This document shows positions 49,650-62,969 of a stretch of 64,000 nt of DNA, one piece after another. Numbering within the stretch: position 1 is the first letter of the stretch; the number at the start of each line of letters is the position of its first letter. The notes under the pieces are model-generated. The model was given only the letters and a program-made list of their open reading frames with translations. It was not told where the DNA came from and did no database searches. The stretch spans positions 28,367,047-28,431,046 of the forward strand of contig JACBWW010000004.1 of NCBI GenBank assembly GCA_020086605.1, read 5' to 3'. The stretch is from Lanius collurio. Lineage: Eukaryota > Chordata > Aves > Passeriformes > Laniidae. Both the position numbers and the translations under genes were made by a program.

Positions 49650-50484
49650 TTTACCCTGTGCTTTTGCAGAGAGGAACAGAGTATTTTTTTATGCTACTTA
49701 TACTGATATATACAGATCCTTATTGAGCCTCTTATTTTAAAAGCAGTCCAAAGTCTGTGCTTGTTGATCTTGTAACACCCTGAAGAATAACTGTTTATTT
49801 GCCTTTTACTGGCACAGGAATGATCTGAGTTATTCAGTTCAGAAAATATGTCAGTACAGGGCTGATTTGAAGCTATTTTGCATTGCTGTTATTTTGTTGT
49901 CTTTGCAGCTCTGGAACTGTTCAGTACTCCCTGCTCTATTAAACAGCTCTTTAAAACACCCTCAGTAAGCTCAAGAGAGACCAAAAGTTGTTTCCAAGAA
50001 CAGAGTTCACAGCTAACATTTAAATAATAAGCTGGCATCTATTTGTTATTTTCCGTCTGTTTTAAATACAGTGCTAATACTTTACAGAATGTTGTACAAC
50101 ATACCAGAAGTTGAGCCACGAGGAATGTTTCAGATTTACCCTTCCCAAACTTGCAGTGAAAACCAGTGATGCTTTCACTCCCAACTCGAGCAGACACGAA
50201 GGATTTAAAACAACACATCAACTCCCCCTCCCACTCCAAGATGCTGAAAGGGAAGAAAAAATCCAGTGGGTTTTCTGCAGGGAAGTTTTAAGATTTTTGT
50301 TACAAGACCAACAAGCCCATACATAGAACCTGTAGAGGTCAACTGTTACTGCTAAATAGTATTAGATGTTGCCCAGCTATACATTGGGAGACTCTGGGAA
50401 GACCGGGTGGTTTGTGATGGTGCACCGTGATCTTAATCACACTTCATGCAATGAGTTCAAAGCATTAGGAAAGCAAAATACCAA
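49650..50484. other. Unique intronic sequence, no gene seen
   Basis: No repeat or coding signal recognised. Confidence 0.5.
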
Positions 50485-50621
50485 ATCCCACAATACTCTT
50501 ATGGGGTAGGCATTAGGCCTGCTTTTAAAACAGGGCACAAAGAATTTATTGTATATGTAAGCAGTTGCAGCTACTTAGCCTCAGAACCAGGATTAGAAAA
50601 CATGCGATTGGACTTCTGCTC
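50485..50621 (+). mobile_element. MIR-like SINE relic
   Basis: The order CCCACAATACTCTTATGGGG, TAGGCATTA, then ACAGGGCACAAAGAAT, AGCTACTTAGCC, AGAACCAGGATTAGAA and GACTTCTGCTCC follows the MIR 3' half: CCTATGAGGTAGG, then CAGAGAGGTTAAGTAACTTG, then GAGCCGGGATTCGAA and CTGACTCC. The agreement is patchy, as expected of an amniote-age SINE. The tRNA-derived head is missing. Confidence 0.6.
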
Positions 50622-53600
50622 CCTCCCCTTCTCCCTTCAATATTAATTGAGGCGAAGAGTTAATAAGAAGAAAAAAAGTCTGAACTGGTTGTTTTTCTGT
50701 GAATGTATTTATGAACAAAAGGATGAAGCTGGACAGAGACAAGTCCCTGGTCGTGTTTCACTTTGGTGTAACTCCCTTACGATCAATAAAACTAGACTTC
50801 CATTAAATCTTATGTAGTCTGGAATAAAAGCTGAGTAATATTAATAGAATTCAAAATGAGAACTAACCTTGTCAGGCTATTTTCTACAATGCAGGGGTAT
50901 CTAATGTTCTGGAATAAGAGAGACGTCTAAGAGATAGCTGAAGTATAATCCATCCATTACATGATGTTCTTTTCATGCATGGAATTTTAAGGCTTGGTAA
51001 CAGCAGATAAGTTGTTTTAAGTAGAAAATCAATAAGTAACCTTTTGAGGAGAAATCCATTGTAAAACAAGCCATGGTTATCTTTAGTTAGACCCAAGGAA
51101 TAGCCAATGGAAAAATAACTTTATTGAACTGATAGCACTACTACTGAAAACACTTTTCTAGTTGATATGTTTTGATGATTGCAAGAATCAGACAGTGTAA
51201 CTAAAGAGGAATATACCATAACTGCCATTCTGTCTCCAGAAACCTTACATCTCCACATCACATAAGGTATTTTGCAAATTAGCATCCAGCTGAACATGAA
51301 AAAATGTTCACTGAGATTCAGATATAGTCGAGCAGTTAGCTTTAATATGTCACACACTCTGCTACTGCACCTTTCTTTGAAGTTCAAGTGTCTTGCATGG
51401 AATTATTTTAATCTTTGTTTTAGAAACTCCAGAAATACATGCTGTTGTCTCCTGAGAAAGTCTCCTGGGCTACTATTCCACTGTCAGCATGCCAATCCCA
51501 GTGTCCCAGCATCTGTAGCTGCTGCCTCCTGACCCTCACCTAGTGCGTCTGGAGATGCACTTCCTGCTTGACCTGAGACATCTTATGGTTTCTTTGCTTC
51601 CAATTTCCCACAGTGTTTGCTCATACACTTCAGTCCTATCCAGAAATGCATTTCTAATCTAGGCCAGGTTTCCTGTGTGTTTGCCCAGGTATCTCATTCC
51701 TCACTGGAAGAAGCTGGTCCAATCATGGGGCTGCAGAAAACCTACTGTCACAATAGAATATTTATTCTGTTGACTAAGGCATAATTTTCTCCCCTTAAGT
51801 TCCTCTCTAAATTAAATAAATGTAATTAATTTTTAACATTACTATCTTTGCAATTTTTTGTGGAACTCCACAATGGAGAGACTCTGATGTGGTGTTTTTA
51901 AGAAAGACTTTAATGAAGGAGTTTCAGTGGAGTCCAAGGAAAATGCATATTCCTGTGAATTTTAATAACAAGTCTAGAAAATTATATTGAAAAATTCCTA
52001 GCTACAATGAACAATTAATCTGGAGCTGCTGCAAAAATTCAGTTGGTTGTCCAGAAGACACCAGCTGCTTTTCTCTGATGCCTGGATGTATAGTTTGTAG
52101 GATAGGCAGCAAATCTTTGTTACCTTGGTTTGTTTGAATGAGATGCAAAAATTACTTACATTTATTTCCTAAAGTGCAGATGCTTTCTAAGTGTGAAAAA
52201 GCTGAAATCCTGTACCATTCCCAAGTTTTTCTGAGAGCACTGAAGGTGCCACAGCCAGATTTTATTCACCTGACATCAACTCTCAAGATTTCTGTTGTTC
52301 TAGTAACGGTGTAAATATTTTAGAGTACCCAAATAGCTGAATGAAGATCTTTGGTTTTGCTTTATTAAGTGTTTACAAATATTTACATAAAAAGTGAGAT
52401 GCCAACAATACAGAACAGTAATACTGGTAGACCCAGTGTCATTTCCAGTGGAATCAGTGGACCTATTCTCAGTGATTACCAAGTCAAAGGGGGTGTGTGT
52501 CATGCTGCAGTCTCAGCACAAAAATGATTCCTTGCATTTTTCAGAGTTCATTTTCCATCCTGAGTCCTAACTTTCAAAGAGGTTCCTAATTATTCATGCT
52601 TCCAAGAAAAATACACTCCAAGTAAGTTGGGTAGCTTAATAGAAAATTTAAAATGTGACATAAAGGCTGATTTTATTAGAGAAATACAGACTAATTATAT
52701 TTCCTAGTGAAAGGATTTGGAAAAAATAGGATACAGAGGCCAATATAACACCACTGAAATTCCAGAATGTTTTAAGCCACATTTTTTTTTTTTCTCCCAA
52801 ATATCAACGAAAAGAAACTTGGATGATTTAGGTGAGCAGTTCTGACGTGTTTGGAAAATAATCATGACATACATGTTTGGGCATGTTTTTTTCCTGTCTC
52901 ATTATGAACTATTTATCTATTAGTAGTAGACTATTTATTTTAATGTGCTTTTGTGGAAGAAGCCCTTAGGATAATCTTACTACTGTGTAACAAGACTTCC
53001 TAAAATGCTATAGCAGTCTTCAAAGAATGCTAATAAAAATTTGTAGCACAGTCTGCCACTGTGCCTTTTGTACAGATTTCATTTATTATTTTTTAAAGGA
53101 AATTCTTCTTCAGAATATCTTAGTTTAGAAGATGCATTGAATATTATAAAAGGAAGAATGTCAAAGGTTAAAGCTCTTAACTGTCTAACTCTGCAGGTTT
53201 AGGAAACTGACAAAATATACATAAATAATCTTCTTTTGCATAAAAATATTGCACTGCATTTTAGAGGTATGTTAATTTATTATAAAGCTCAAAAAGCTAG
53301 GTGGTAAAACTTCGACTTTCAGGCCAGTTGGACTAAAAGATTTTGATTATGGAAACAGGCACTGGTACTATGAAAACTACTATCCAGCATTCAGACTGGT
53401 GTGTTTTGTATGATTGTTGCATTTAAACAGGGGCTGAGGCTACTGACGGTTTTGTAATACTATAAATATTTCTGGTAGAGGAAGATTATTGGCTAAATTG
53501 TAGGTTAGGCTCTAAATGTATAAGTGCAATTCAGTGTATGAAAATGTCTAAAATGAAATGTTAGTAGATAGCTACAGCTTGTAATACATCCAATTCATTC

Positions 53601-55670
53601 TCACTTGTTCTTTCATACCTTTCTGAGCCTTGAGTCAGGAGGAAGGGAAACTTATGGCAACTCGAGAGGCTGTTTGTTTCAGCATCTGGGTATTTTGTTT
53701 TCTGCATGACTTCTACTTTTTTACAGCCATTACAGCTATAGAGGTTGATAACTGAACTTTGAAATCAGCAGGAACACAGCATTCACTTAATCAGCCATAG
53801 TTGCACTAAATAATGCTGCCAGTGTGCAGTTTGTTTTGTGAAAATTATCGATATCTTGGTTGTCAGGCTTCTCTGCAGTATCAGTTACTACCTTAATACT
53901 CTACAGACCTGTCAAATAGTTTGGGCAGATGGGCGGATGGAGTTATATCTCCACATTCCCTGTACTTCAAACCTACTGACTCAAATAAAGCTACATGATT
54001 ATCTAAGCATAGCCATTATAGACAAGTATGAAAATCCTGTGTCTTGAAATGAGTTCAGTGAAAGGCCATAACGCAGTAAGAAAACTTTTCTAACAGGTGT
54101 GCTGTAGAGCATTCTGTGTTCTCTAATGTAACCATAGGCTAGAAAAGATTTGCTGTTTCTGTGGTGCTGATAAATTATGTTGTGTGCAAAAAAAGGTAAG
54201 CCATGTGATGGTGGTAGTAGTTACCTGCTTATAAAGGTTAAATGAATGGACAAGGGGAACAAATATTCTAGCACATTCTAAAGGTGCTTTCTGCTGCTTC
54301 CACAGGATACCAAGGAGCACTGTCCTCCCTCTAAGAATGTTGGCATAGGGTCATGATGTGGGATAAGATGGAGCTAGGGAAAGTGTTTTAAAAACTGTTC
54401 ACCAAAGCTGTAAATTACAGTAGCCTATTGAGCTGTTTCAGTTTGTATCCAAGATTCAGTGAGTCTCCTGTGACCCACTGCCTTGAAGGCTTGAAGGAAT
54501 TAATTAGAAAGAATCTGAGGAATTAATGAAATTAATAACATGAAATTGTGCTTTATATGTTATATCTCTCTAGACCTGCATGTGTATATTAGTACAAATG
54601 GTCTTTCTGATGGGCTTGTCAAAACATCAAAATCAAAGAAAAATGCTGGTAGAGTGATTAGCAACTTGAAATAGGCCATGAGCCCTAAGTAGACCTTGTT
54701 AGGAGTATTTCATTAGTTTAGTAATGAATAATAAGACACTTCTCCAATTACTTCATGTTCCTATTGAGTTGTTAGGAAAGAGCAAAGTATAGACAGGTAT
54801 AAAAAAATTTTATAAACCCCAAACAGGGAAAGAATTATAAATATATAATTTCTAGTAATAACATACTAGATAGTCCTGAGGTGTCCTAGAGTGCTTGGGA
54901 GAGTATGAGCCTTTCCAGCTTTCAACTCTGTGCTTGAAATCAGGGTTTAGGAATGGTAGTAAACATTTGTGGTACCTTTTGTGAGTTTGCTTAGTGTCTG
55001 AGCATCTGTCTCTACAATAGGGGTAACAATACATTTATTCCACCAGAAGGCAGTGAGATTTAATGTCAAAGAATTTGTGTAAATTTGGTAAATTTGAAGT
55101 TCTGGATGAAGCAGGGTAGATGTGTGGCAGAAGGTCGGAACACAGCAAGTTAAAGGAAAGAGCCTTCCATCTGTTTTGAACTGCTAATGAAAACTAACTA
55201 GTTCCAATAAAACAAACCAGGTTTTTCACTGAGAAAAAAATGAACATAAATTTTTACTTCCTTGCAGTCTTATTAAAGTGTAGGAGATGTCTCTCAATCT
55301 GGGTGCAGAACTGAAGTTCTGTACTTCAGTTTGACTTTGCTGGTGTTCTAGGCAACCCAGTTTCTTCGTCTTTCAGAACAAAACAAATTCAACCAACCAA
55401 AGGCCCTATTGCAGAGAACAGCACACAGTCTAAGAGTGAACTGTGAGTCCATAATTTTATTTTATTTTATTTATTCTGTTACAAGACAATTTGGCATTCA
55501 TCAGAAAACTCCCTTTTAAGCAGTGGTGCTCTCTGCTTTTAGAGTGCAGCAGGTTTTGGCTGTAAAAGTTGCCTCTGAGGTACGTTGTGTTGCCTTGGCC
55601 AGTGTCAGACCAGTCTCTTGCTGTAGTACATCACTAGCTACACATGAGAAAGCTCAATTCAGAAAGCCAT
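50622..55670. other. Unique intronic sequence, no gene seen
   Basis: AT-rich; nothing recognised beyond a short TTTTA-type run near 55456-55476 and a T-rich tract near 52783-52795. Confidence 0.5.
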
Positions 55671-55992
55671 CGTAAGCAGAGGCTGGAGGGGAGGGTGGAG
55701 GAGAGGAAGATCTGCTGGAAACTCAACAGGGAGCTCTGGGCAACTGGCAGGATATGAAGGCGAGTGGCAATCCCTCTCAGGGTCGCACGTCTCCACGAAC
55801 AGGTCTGTGCAGGCTGCTCGATGTGAAGGCCTTCCAGGCTCACAAACCATTCTCCCGGGCAGCACAGCACAAGGGTGCTGCGGGGTGGATTTTGAAGGTT
55901 ACGTTTGTGTTGGCTGCATTCCTTGTTCGCAGAGCAGGAAAGGCTAAAGACCTCAGGCTGTTGCTGGGTGGTAGCTATTCAATTTGAAGGCG
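55671..55992. promoter_or_regulatory. CpG-enriched patch, possible regulatory element or unrecognised repeat
   Basis: Eleven CpG dinucleotides occur in 322 bp (for example GGTCGCACGTCTCC, CTCGATG, CCCGGG, TTCGCAG), while the surrounding intron has almost none. GC content is visibly higher too. It has no TATA box, no repeat family I recognise and no convincing ORF: 77-78-codon ORFs on both strands look accidental. It could be an enhancer, an alternative promoter, or a young GC-rich insertion. Confidence 0.4.
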
Positions 55993-58900
55993 TGTAGCTG
56001 CCTGAGAACAGCATGCCTTTGTTTTGCTTTGTTTCTTTTTTTTTTTTTCTTCTGGTGGAAGTTTTAATTTATTGTGATGCTTTTTAAGTAGTTGGCAGAG
56101 ATGTGAATAGACACTTTACTTCTTCAAAAGGCTTATGGAATAGAATTGCATAACTTTGTACTTTTCCTATGCAAAGCAGAGTAAGTTCGATGTAAATACA
56201 GTGACTAGTCTCTGAAAGATACCTTGGTTTCTTCCAAGTCCTACTTATACCCCATGAAATCACCTCTGCTGCTATGAATTGTCTCACTGAGGGATGAAAG
56301 AGGAGATGTTTGAGTAGAGATCCCTTGGCAAAACAAGAACTGGAAGTTCTCTCTCTCCTAGGAGCTCCAGTTAGGTTGCAGCTAGCCAGCAATGTGTCCT
56401 GAACAACAGATCTCTGATCTTTTGAAAGATGTCAGTGAACCTTCCAGAGAATTCTGCTTTCTTGTTTCTGTGCTGTTTAATTTCCTTTTTATTTCCTGGA
56501 TTCTGATGAAAATAGATGCAGTTGAAATTCCTCTGAGGCAAGGCCAACACTTTTAGGAGTATACATTGCATATGGGATTAGGAAGTGTTTCTCAATAGGC
56601 TTCCAGTGGTTTATGTGCATGTATCTGTTATTCAGGGAATTATGCCAAATTCTGGTAACATTGGTTGAGATGTGAATTCTAACAGCTCTTGGCTTTGCCT
56701 TCAGTCAGGGGAGTTGCTATGCTATGTCTGAAAATATCTGTCTGCTTCCCTGTAGCCTGCATATCACTGCTACCAGCCTGTTTCTCTGTCATACTATAGG
56801 CAAGACGGCTGTAATGAGCACTTTGTCTTTCAGCTGATTTGGATTAGCAACAGTTGTTAAATGTGGGCATTTGTGTATTGCTCATGCCTGCAGTGAAGCA
56901 GCTTTGTGCTACAATCATTTTAATAAAACATGTAAAGCTACTTTTGAGTATCTTAGTTAGGCCTTGCTTAAACACCAGCAGTGGTGTTTGACTTTGGACA
57001 TGGGAATTTCATTTATTATAAGGCTTTTTACTTGGGATGACTGGGCTTTATAGAGTATTTGACATTATTTGCATTCTTCTCCGCAGAAACCTGAGCTGCT
57101 GGGGCTAATGGCTGCTCAGGTGGGGTAAGTATTGGGTGGGTGTGGTGATTTGCTTGGATTTGAGATGAAAAACTGTTGGGTTTTTTCTTTTGTATTTGGT
57201 TTGTGTGAACCAAAATAATTTGCATTTTCTAAGAATGAAGATAGGTATATATATTTAATCTCCTGCAATTATAAGAGTTGTGATATAAATGTGTTTAATT
57301 TGGTCCTGGAGCCCAGAGCTGTGTCGATTGTGCAGAGGCTTTTCTTACTAAAAGCCATTGTCCTGCGGGGTGAGTCCCTGTAGAGCAGTGCTGCAGTAAC
57401 TGACTTCAAGAGCTGCTGTAGCTGTGGGCACCTGACACTCTCTCTTGAAAACCGGTATTTTGGTAAGGAGCTCTCAGTATTGCATTCAGACCTTTCCAAA
57501 AATGCTCAGTTTTAAGCATGTTTTCTTCCTTGTGAATATTAGGTACAAGTTCTGCTGCGGTCTTGCACAATTTTTGACAGCTTTTGTGGCAAATGGCCAC
57601 TGATGCTGAAGAAAATCTCCCTGAAGAAGCAGAAGTTGAAGAAAAAGCCTATTCAGCATGTAGCTTAGATGAAGATCACAAATACTCTGTTACTATGACA
57701 GATGGTGGTAATTTAGGATTCTTCCTTGAGCAGACTGATACCAGTCTTGAGGATCTGTAGCAGGTTTTCAAGGAGAATGCTGCGGTTCTCACAGCTGTTT
57801 GAAGTATGATGTTTCACCCCATTTTTCTCAATGTTCCCTTTTCTGTTTTCAGGGTTGCTGCCTGCCCCAACTGGCTTTGTGGTATTGCTTGGTGCACTGT
57901 CCTTTATTGTTTTGAGCCATTACTTGAATGCCTTATTGAAAGCTCTGTGCTTCAGGGAAGGGGAGAGAGGTGCCTTCTCAGGGATTGGAACTGAGATTGG
58001 CTGGGGATCAGTAAAACTTCCTTTCCATCTCCTCCCAGCATGCAGAGTCATCATCCCAGCCCTACTGACTTGTCACTTGTACTTGGTGCTCTCTAGTGAC
58101 GTTTCTTGAGCACAGTGAAAACCACAAAATACATGGACTAATAAGGGTGGAGTAATTTGGGATTATTGCAAGTGTCCTTGTGCTTGCTCTCCAAGCTCAA
58201 CAGGAAGCCTTTAATAAGAGTTTTCCTAAATAGTGTTGCATGCGAAATAGGGATTTCTGCTTCCTTCTTTTAACAAACAGCCATTTCATGAAATAGTGTG
58301 GTTTTTTGCCCTTTGGTACGTTCCAGAAGACTTTATACCTTTGCTGGTTACTGATTAATAGTTCTGTGCTGAGCTCCCTTTAATTTTGCAATAAACTAAC
58401 AAGGAGGCTGAGACTACAAGTTTACAGAAAATGGCTTATTTACTCAACTGGATTTACAAGGATGACAAAGTCAGATTTAGTAGTTTCAGTGTGGTCTAGG
58501 AAGGGCAGGAGGAGCACTTGAAAAATTGTACTGTATAAATAACCAAACAAAAAATAGTTTGCTTATTCTTCTGTGTGAAGTTCTTAGGCCAACTCTCTCC
58601 CAGGACCTGCAGGGATTTTCTGCATATGCAGAAACTTTGCTATTCCTAATAAATATGAGTGTTGTGAGTTTAGGCACAATAAATAAGGCTTTTTTACTTT
58701 TCTAATGTGCTTCCAAAAAACTCACATCTGCTGAAATCACATCAGTGGAAGGTGACTGTGTTTTCACAACCACATATTAGGATTTTAACAGGATATTAGC
58801 ACTGATGATGACTTCTGGATTAAATCTTAGAAGTAGCAATGATCTGTCTAGAACCTGAATGCTGTTTTCCTTGAGAGATCCTGTGTCCTTTTTTTCCAGG

Positions 58901-60796
58901 TATTGGCACCTATAAAAAGTGAGAAGGTGATCAGAGGAGTAAGTTGTGGGGTTTCTGAAATATATCTAAAATAAGGAAGTTGAAAAGTATTCCCACTGTC
59001 TTCTTGTGTTTATCTCTGGGTTTTCTAACGAAGAAGAATTCTTCTTGCTATCATAACACTCTAATTGTTAGATGGGGTTATTTTACAATCTGAGGTTGCT
59101 ATCCTGAAGTAAAAGATTTGGAAATTCTGTGGTCCGTCATTTGTGTGGTATTTTAAGTAGTAGACTTTTTCTCAGAAAGGATTTTGAAATCTGAATCTGA
59201 GTGAATTTCTAAAGAGTTGGTAATTCTGTCAGAATTGGAAGGCTAGGGACTGTAAATTTTCACTTGTTAAATAGCTCCCTTTACCAATGGCAAATTAGTA
59301 GGCTAAAAGCTTAAAGGCAGTGGTTCGCTGAACTCCATGGGACACTGCATGAGGCATATTTCTAGTGTTACTGAGCTGTCTAGCTGACCTTTTCAGCTTT
59401 TTTCCCTCCTTTAGCAGAGAGTGTTTTCCATTCATGCACAGTTGCTGACGGAAGAAGCCCTACACCCTTTGTTCATCACAAAGTAGAAACAGAAAAGCAA
59501 TAGCACAACTTCCTTACCTGTTGCATGTCAGGACACAGTTGTGCATGGTGAGGTGTGATGGTTTTCTGTGACTCTTAGTGACAATGAAAGTATTTTGTTC
59601 CATTAGTTGATGCTGGAAGTAGGAGCTCCTCTTAAAACACCGAGTGTTTTTAAAATACAATATATTTTTAAATACTCTGTATTTCAGTATGATAACATCA
59701 AAATACCATGTAGCATTATTCTCACTGTTGTGGTCTACTGGCAGTTAATAAATGTGTGACTGGCTTTGAACCTCTCGAGAGGAAGCTGTGCTTGGCTGGT
59801 AATGATGTCCAGTATCTGTCCAAAGGAACCACAACAGAGGCAATTTTCCTCACCTGCTTAGCCTAACGGCTTGGCTGGTCTCCTGTACTGAACAGTTTAA
59901 ATTAATGGCAGATCTACAATGAAAAGTTTAAGAAGTGCAATTGCTAGTTCAGTGCAAGGCACTCTCTAGTAAGTCTGCTTGGACTGGTGGCTCAGCTTGT
60001 TTCCAAGCAGTATTTAGCAGTGTGAGAGGGTTTCTTTCAAGTGTGGCACCTATCAGACCAACTCGAACCTTCATGTTGGTGGTGTGTAAGATACAGCATA
60101 ATGAACATCTAAAATAGCATTATATTCTGTGCATATATGTATGAAGCAATATGTGAGACTCAGCCGATGCTTTCCATGCACAAATGTGATTCCTCACCAG
60201 AAAGTCTCAGAGATGTTTCACACCAGATCTCCTTTGTCTGCCTGTCTCCGTATCATACACAAGTTTAACCACTCCCTCAAACACCTATTTGCAACTCTCT
60301 GAATGTGTAAAACCATTTCAAAGGATAGCAGAATGGAGTGTAAGCATGTCTTTCAGGCTAGTGAAGGAGACCTCAGGGAAAAAAATAATAAATTCTTTAA
60401 ATGTGCTGCTGGAGTCATGTGATACCTGTATTCAGGGCTTCCAGTTTGATGCCTGTAGGACTGGTGACTGCTGAAAATGTAGGGTCTTGTTTAAGTGGCA
60501 CTTTTCACTGCCAAAATATTTGTGACCAAAGTTTTACTCATGGAAAAATAAAACTTGGCACTTTCCAGTGAGGGCATACGGTTGAAGTTTTGAAGATAGA
60601 TGTATCTATTCAGAGGAATTTGCTGAATCTGTGTGCCTTTTTTCTTCATAACTGTAGCAAAGGACCAGCTCTTTTCTTCTGTTAGTGACCCACAGCTTGT
60701 TTGAGCTAATGAGAGTTTGGAGTACTCTGCACACTCTCAGAGTGAGGTTCAAACTATATTATGGGAGCTGCACAAAGATACATGAAAATACATATA
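55993..60796. other. Intronic sequence with one coding-looking remnant, otherwise no gene seen
   Basis: AT-rich, with a T-rich tract at 56036-56049. Contains the short acidic ORF at 57593-57760 and a ratchet-like TTTTTCCAG|GTATTGG at 58899/58900. No repeat family recognised. Confidence 0.5.
57593..57802 (+). pseudogene. Coding-looking remnant, 55-codon ORF with in-frame continuation, unknown origin
   Basis: The ORF starts ATG at 57593 (MATDAEENLPEEAEVEEKAY...) and stops at TAG 57758-57760. The same frame then reads QVFKENAAVLTAV to a TGA at 57800-57802, so one substitution separates it from a 69-residue frame. The composition is acidic and lysine/glutamate-rich with GAA/GAT/AAA codons and looks protein-like, unlike nearby chance ORFs. 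The upstream frame is closed by a TGA 21 bp before the ATG. I do not recognise the family. It could be a fragment of a retrocopy, a decayed or lineage-specific exon, or chance in an A-rich purine stretch. No poly-A tail or target duplication was found, so the pseudogene label is tentative. Confidence 0.25.
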
Positions 60797-60831
60797 TGTG
60801 TGTGTGTGTGTGTGTATATATATTATATTAT
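60797..60831. repeat. (TG)n/(TA)n microsatellite
   Basis: A TG run at about 60797-60815 passes into TATATATATTATATTATA. It is a short alternating purine-pyrimidine tract. Confidence 0.9.
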
Positions 60832-61457
60832 AGTAGGAATACCTGTACTTGATGAAAGAATTTTTCAATAAGCAAGGCTGCAGAAGTGTGATGGGGAATT
60901 ATTTAGTGCCTAGCTAACAGCCTCGTCTTGTGGCTGAACTTGCCTTATGGGAGAACTGCATCTGTGTTGGTTCTGCAGGCCTATAGAAATTAAGAATAAT
61001 CTTCAATTAATTCCAAAATAAGCATTCTGTATATACATATGGCTTCATCTCAGAGGAAGTGTGCTTATTCAAGATAGTATTTAAGTATATATTTAAGCAA
61101 AACTGTGTAACCTTCAGTGAAGTCATGGAACTAAGAATACACTTAATTCCCATCTTCAGAGCCAGTCAGAGAAGAGTGTTTACTTGGGTAGGACTCTGCT
61201 CTTTTTAACTGATTTTTTAAACGATGTAGTAGGTAATCTAGGGTATATGTATTGAATAGTTACTGAAGGATACATCAGAAATTGAAATCTAGGTTCAAAG
61301 GCATAGCTTGAGTCAAACACAAAAGGAGATTTTCAGTCCTACAATTAACAGTGCTGTGGAGTTCCTGGTTAAGGAGGAATCTGGAAGGTTTAAAAAAAAG
61401 CAGGCACATTATTCTTGTTGTTAATTTTTCTTTTGAGTTTTTTTTTTTTTTTTGAAG

Positions 61458-61483
61458 CCTTCAAAGTTATTTTCCTTTGAAGG
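61458..61483. repeat. Perfect 9-bp inverted repeat with 8-nt loop
   Basis: CCTTCAAAG at 61458-61466 pairs with CTTTGAAGG at 61475-61483. It follows a poly-T run. Confidence 0.85.
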
Positions 61484-62952
61484 AAAGCAACAGGAAATAT
61501 GATGTGCTTAGGTATTTTTTTCTATTAAAAATGTTCCTCAAGCATGGTAAATTTTTTTTAAACTCTGGTGCATAAATAATGAAATATGTGGCGGCACAGT
61601 ACAAAGATTATCTTGGCACGAGTCTGGGGTGACTGAATCCCTTACAGAGCTTGATACTTGTTAATAATGTGGTCATTGCAAAGTGTGCCAATGCAAACTT
61701 CATACCTCACCAGTACGTGTGAGTGTGAGTTTGTTAGTGTGTTCTGTTTCAGCACATTTTCTAGTATTGGATACTATGGGTACGTGTGTCTGTGGCTTTT
61801 GTGACACAGTGAAAACAAAGAGAATGGTTTCAAGAAGGAAAGGACTCATCCCGTTACTTATCCCTACTGACTCTTGGCTGCCTACTCCTTTCAGCTGCCT
61901 TGAACCAGTTTTGATGCCCATCCTATCACAAGGATGAACTAGCTCACTAAAATGGAAAAGTATCCTAACAAGAAAAAAAGCGGAAAGTGACTTTTTTTCC
62001 CTTTATTAATAAATTGAATTATCTTACCATGTAATCTTATGAACAAGTCAGCCATCAGTGGTAGCAAGGAGTTGCCTGCACCAGACCCTTTGCTGTCTGC
62101 TTTTGGGTGCTTATAGGTGCACACAGCAGCTCCAAGGGAAGCAGCAGAGGGGTGTAACGTGTTTGTCATGTGTTTGCTGCTAGTGGTAGTGCCAGCTGTA
62201 CCTTAGCTGAGGTGTATGAGCAAACAAGGCTGTTATCTACCATGTCCATGTTCACTGCAGTGATCATAAATGCCCAGTCCCAAAAGGTACATCCTGTGGT
62301 TAAGCTGTACAGAGTGATCACAGCCAGCTGAAGTTTGTCAGAGCTTGTAGTCAATAGCTATGGAGTTCTGAGGGTCTTGAACTCCTGTTGAGTAAGTGTA
62401 GATTTGGCTTACACGCTTTTCAGTTTAGTTGATTCAGTCCATACAGCTCTCAGGCACCATGATGCCTGTTAGCAAGCACAGAGATGGGTGGGCTTGTGTG
62501 AGCAGGGAGGTAGAGTCTTGTAAAGGTCACATCATACTCCATCACACTGTTGGCACCTCACATCATGCTCCCTGAAGAAGACATCCTGCAGCACCACCAC
62601 TCTGATTACAACTCGTTGATCTGACACTGCTTACGTGGGGTCTCAAAATGGAAAAAGAAAGGGGAGAGTGTGTCATATCTTACTGCTGAAAATATTAGAA
62701 AGTAGGAGGAAGCCATGATTGGAAGGATGGGAAAAGCAGTGGAGGGAAGAGCAGAGAAATTCCTCTTCTTTTTGGCAATGGTAAGCTATTACTTTATTCC
62801 AGTAGCATCATGAAACAGCATCCACCAAGTAGTGTGTAGGATTCCTTTCTCCTGTGTCAAATACAGCTGGAGACAGGCCATTAATTTCAAAGAGAGTTTG
62901 TTTGGAGTGGGGTCTGTTCTCAGTGCAAGCAGGAGGATAGTTTTGGCTCTTT

Positions 62953-62969
62953 AAAAAAAAAAAAAAAAA
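62953..62969. repeat. A17 homopolymer
   Basis: Seventeen consecutive A. The sequence upstream is not a recognisable retrotransposed gene or SINE, so this is treated as a simple repeat. Confidence 0.85.

Noticed and set aside
62953..62969. A17 run as the tail of a processed pseudogene
   Set aside because: The sequence upstream does not look coding and no flanking target duplication was found.
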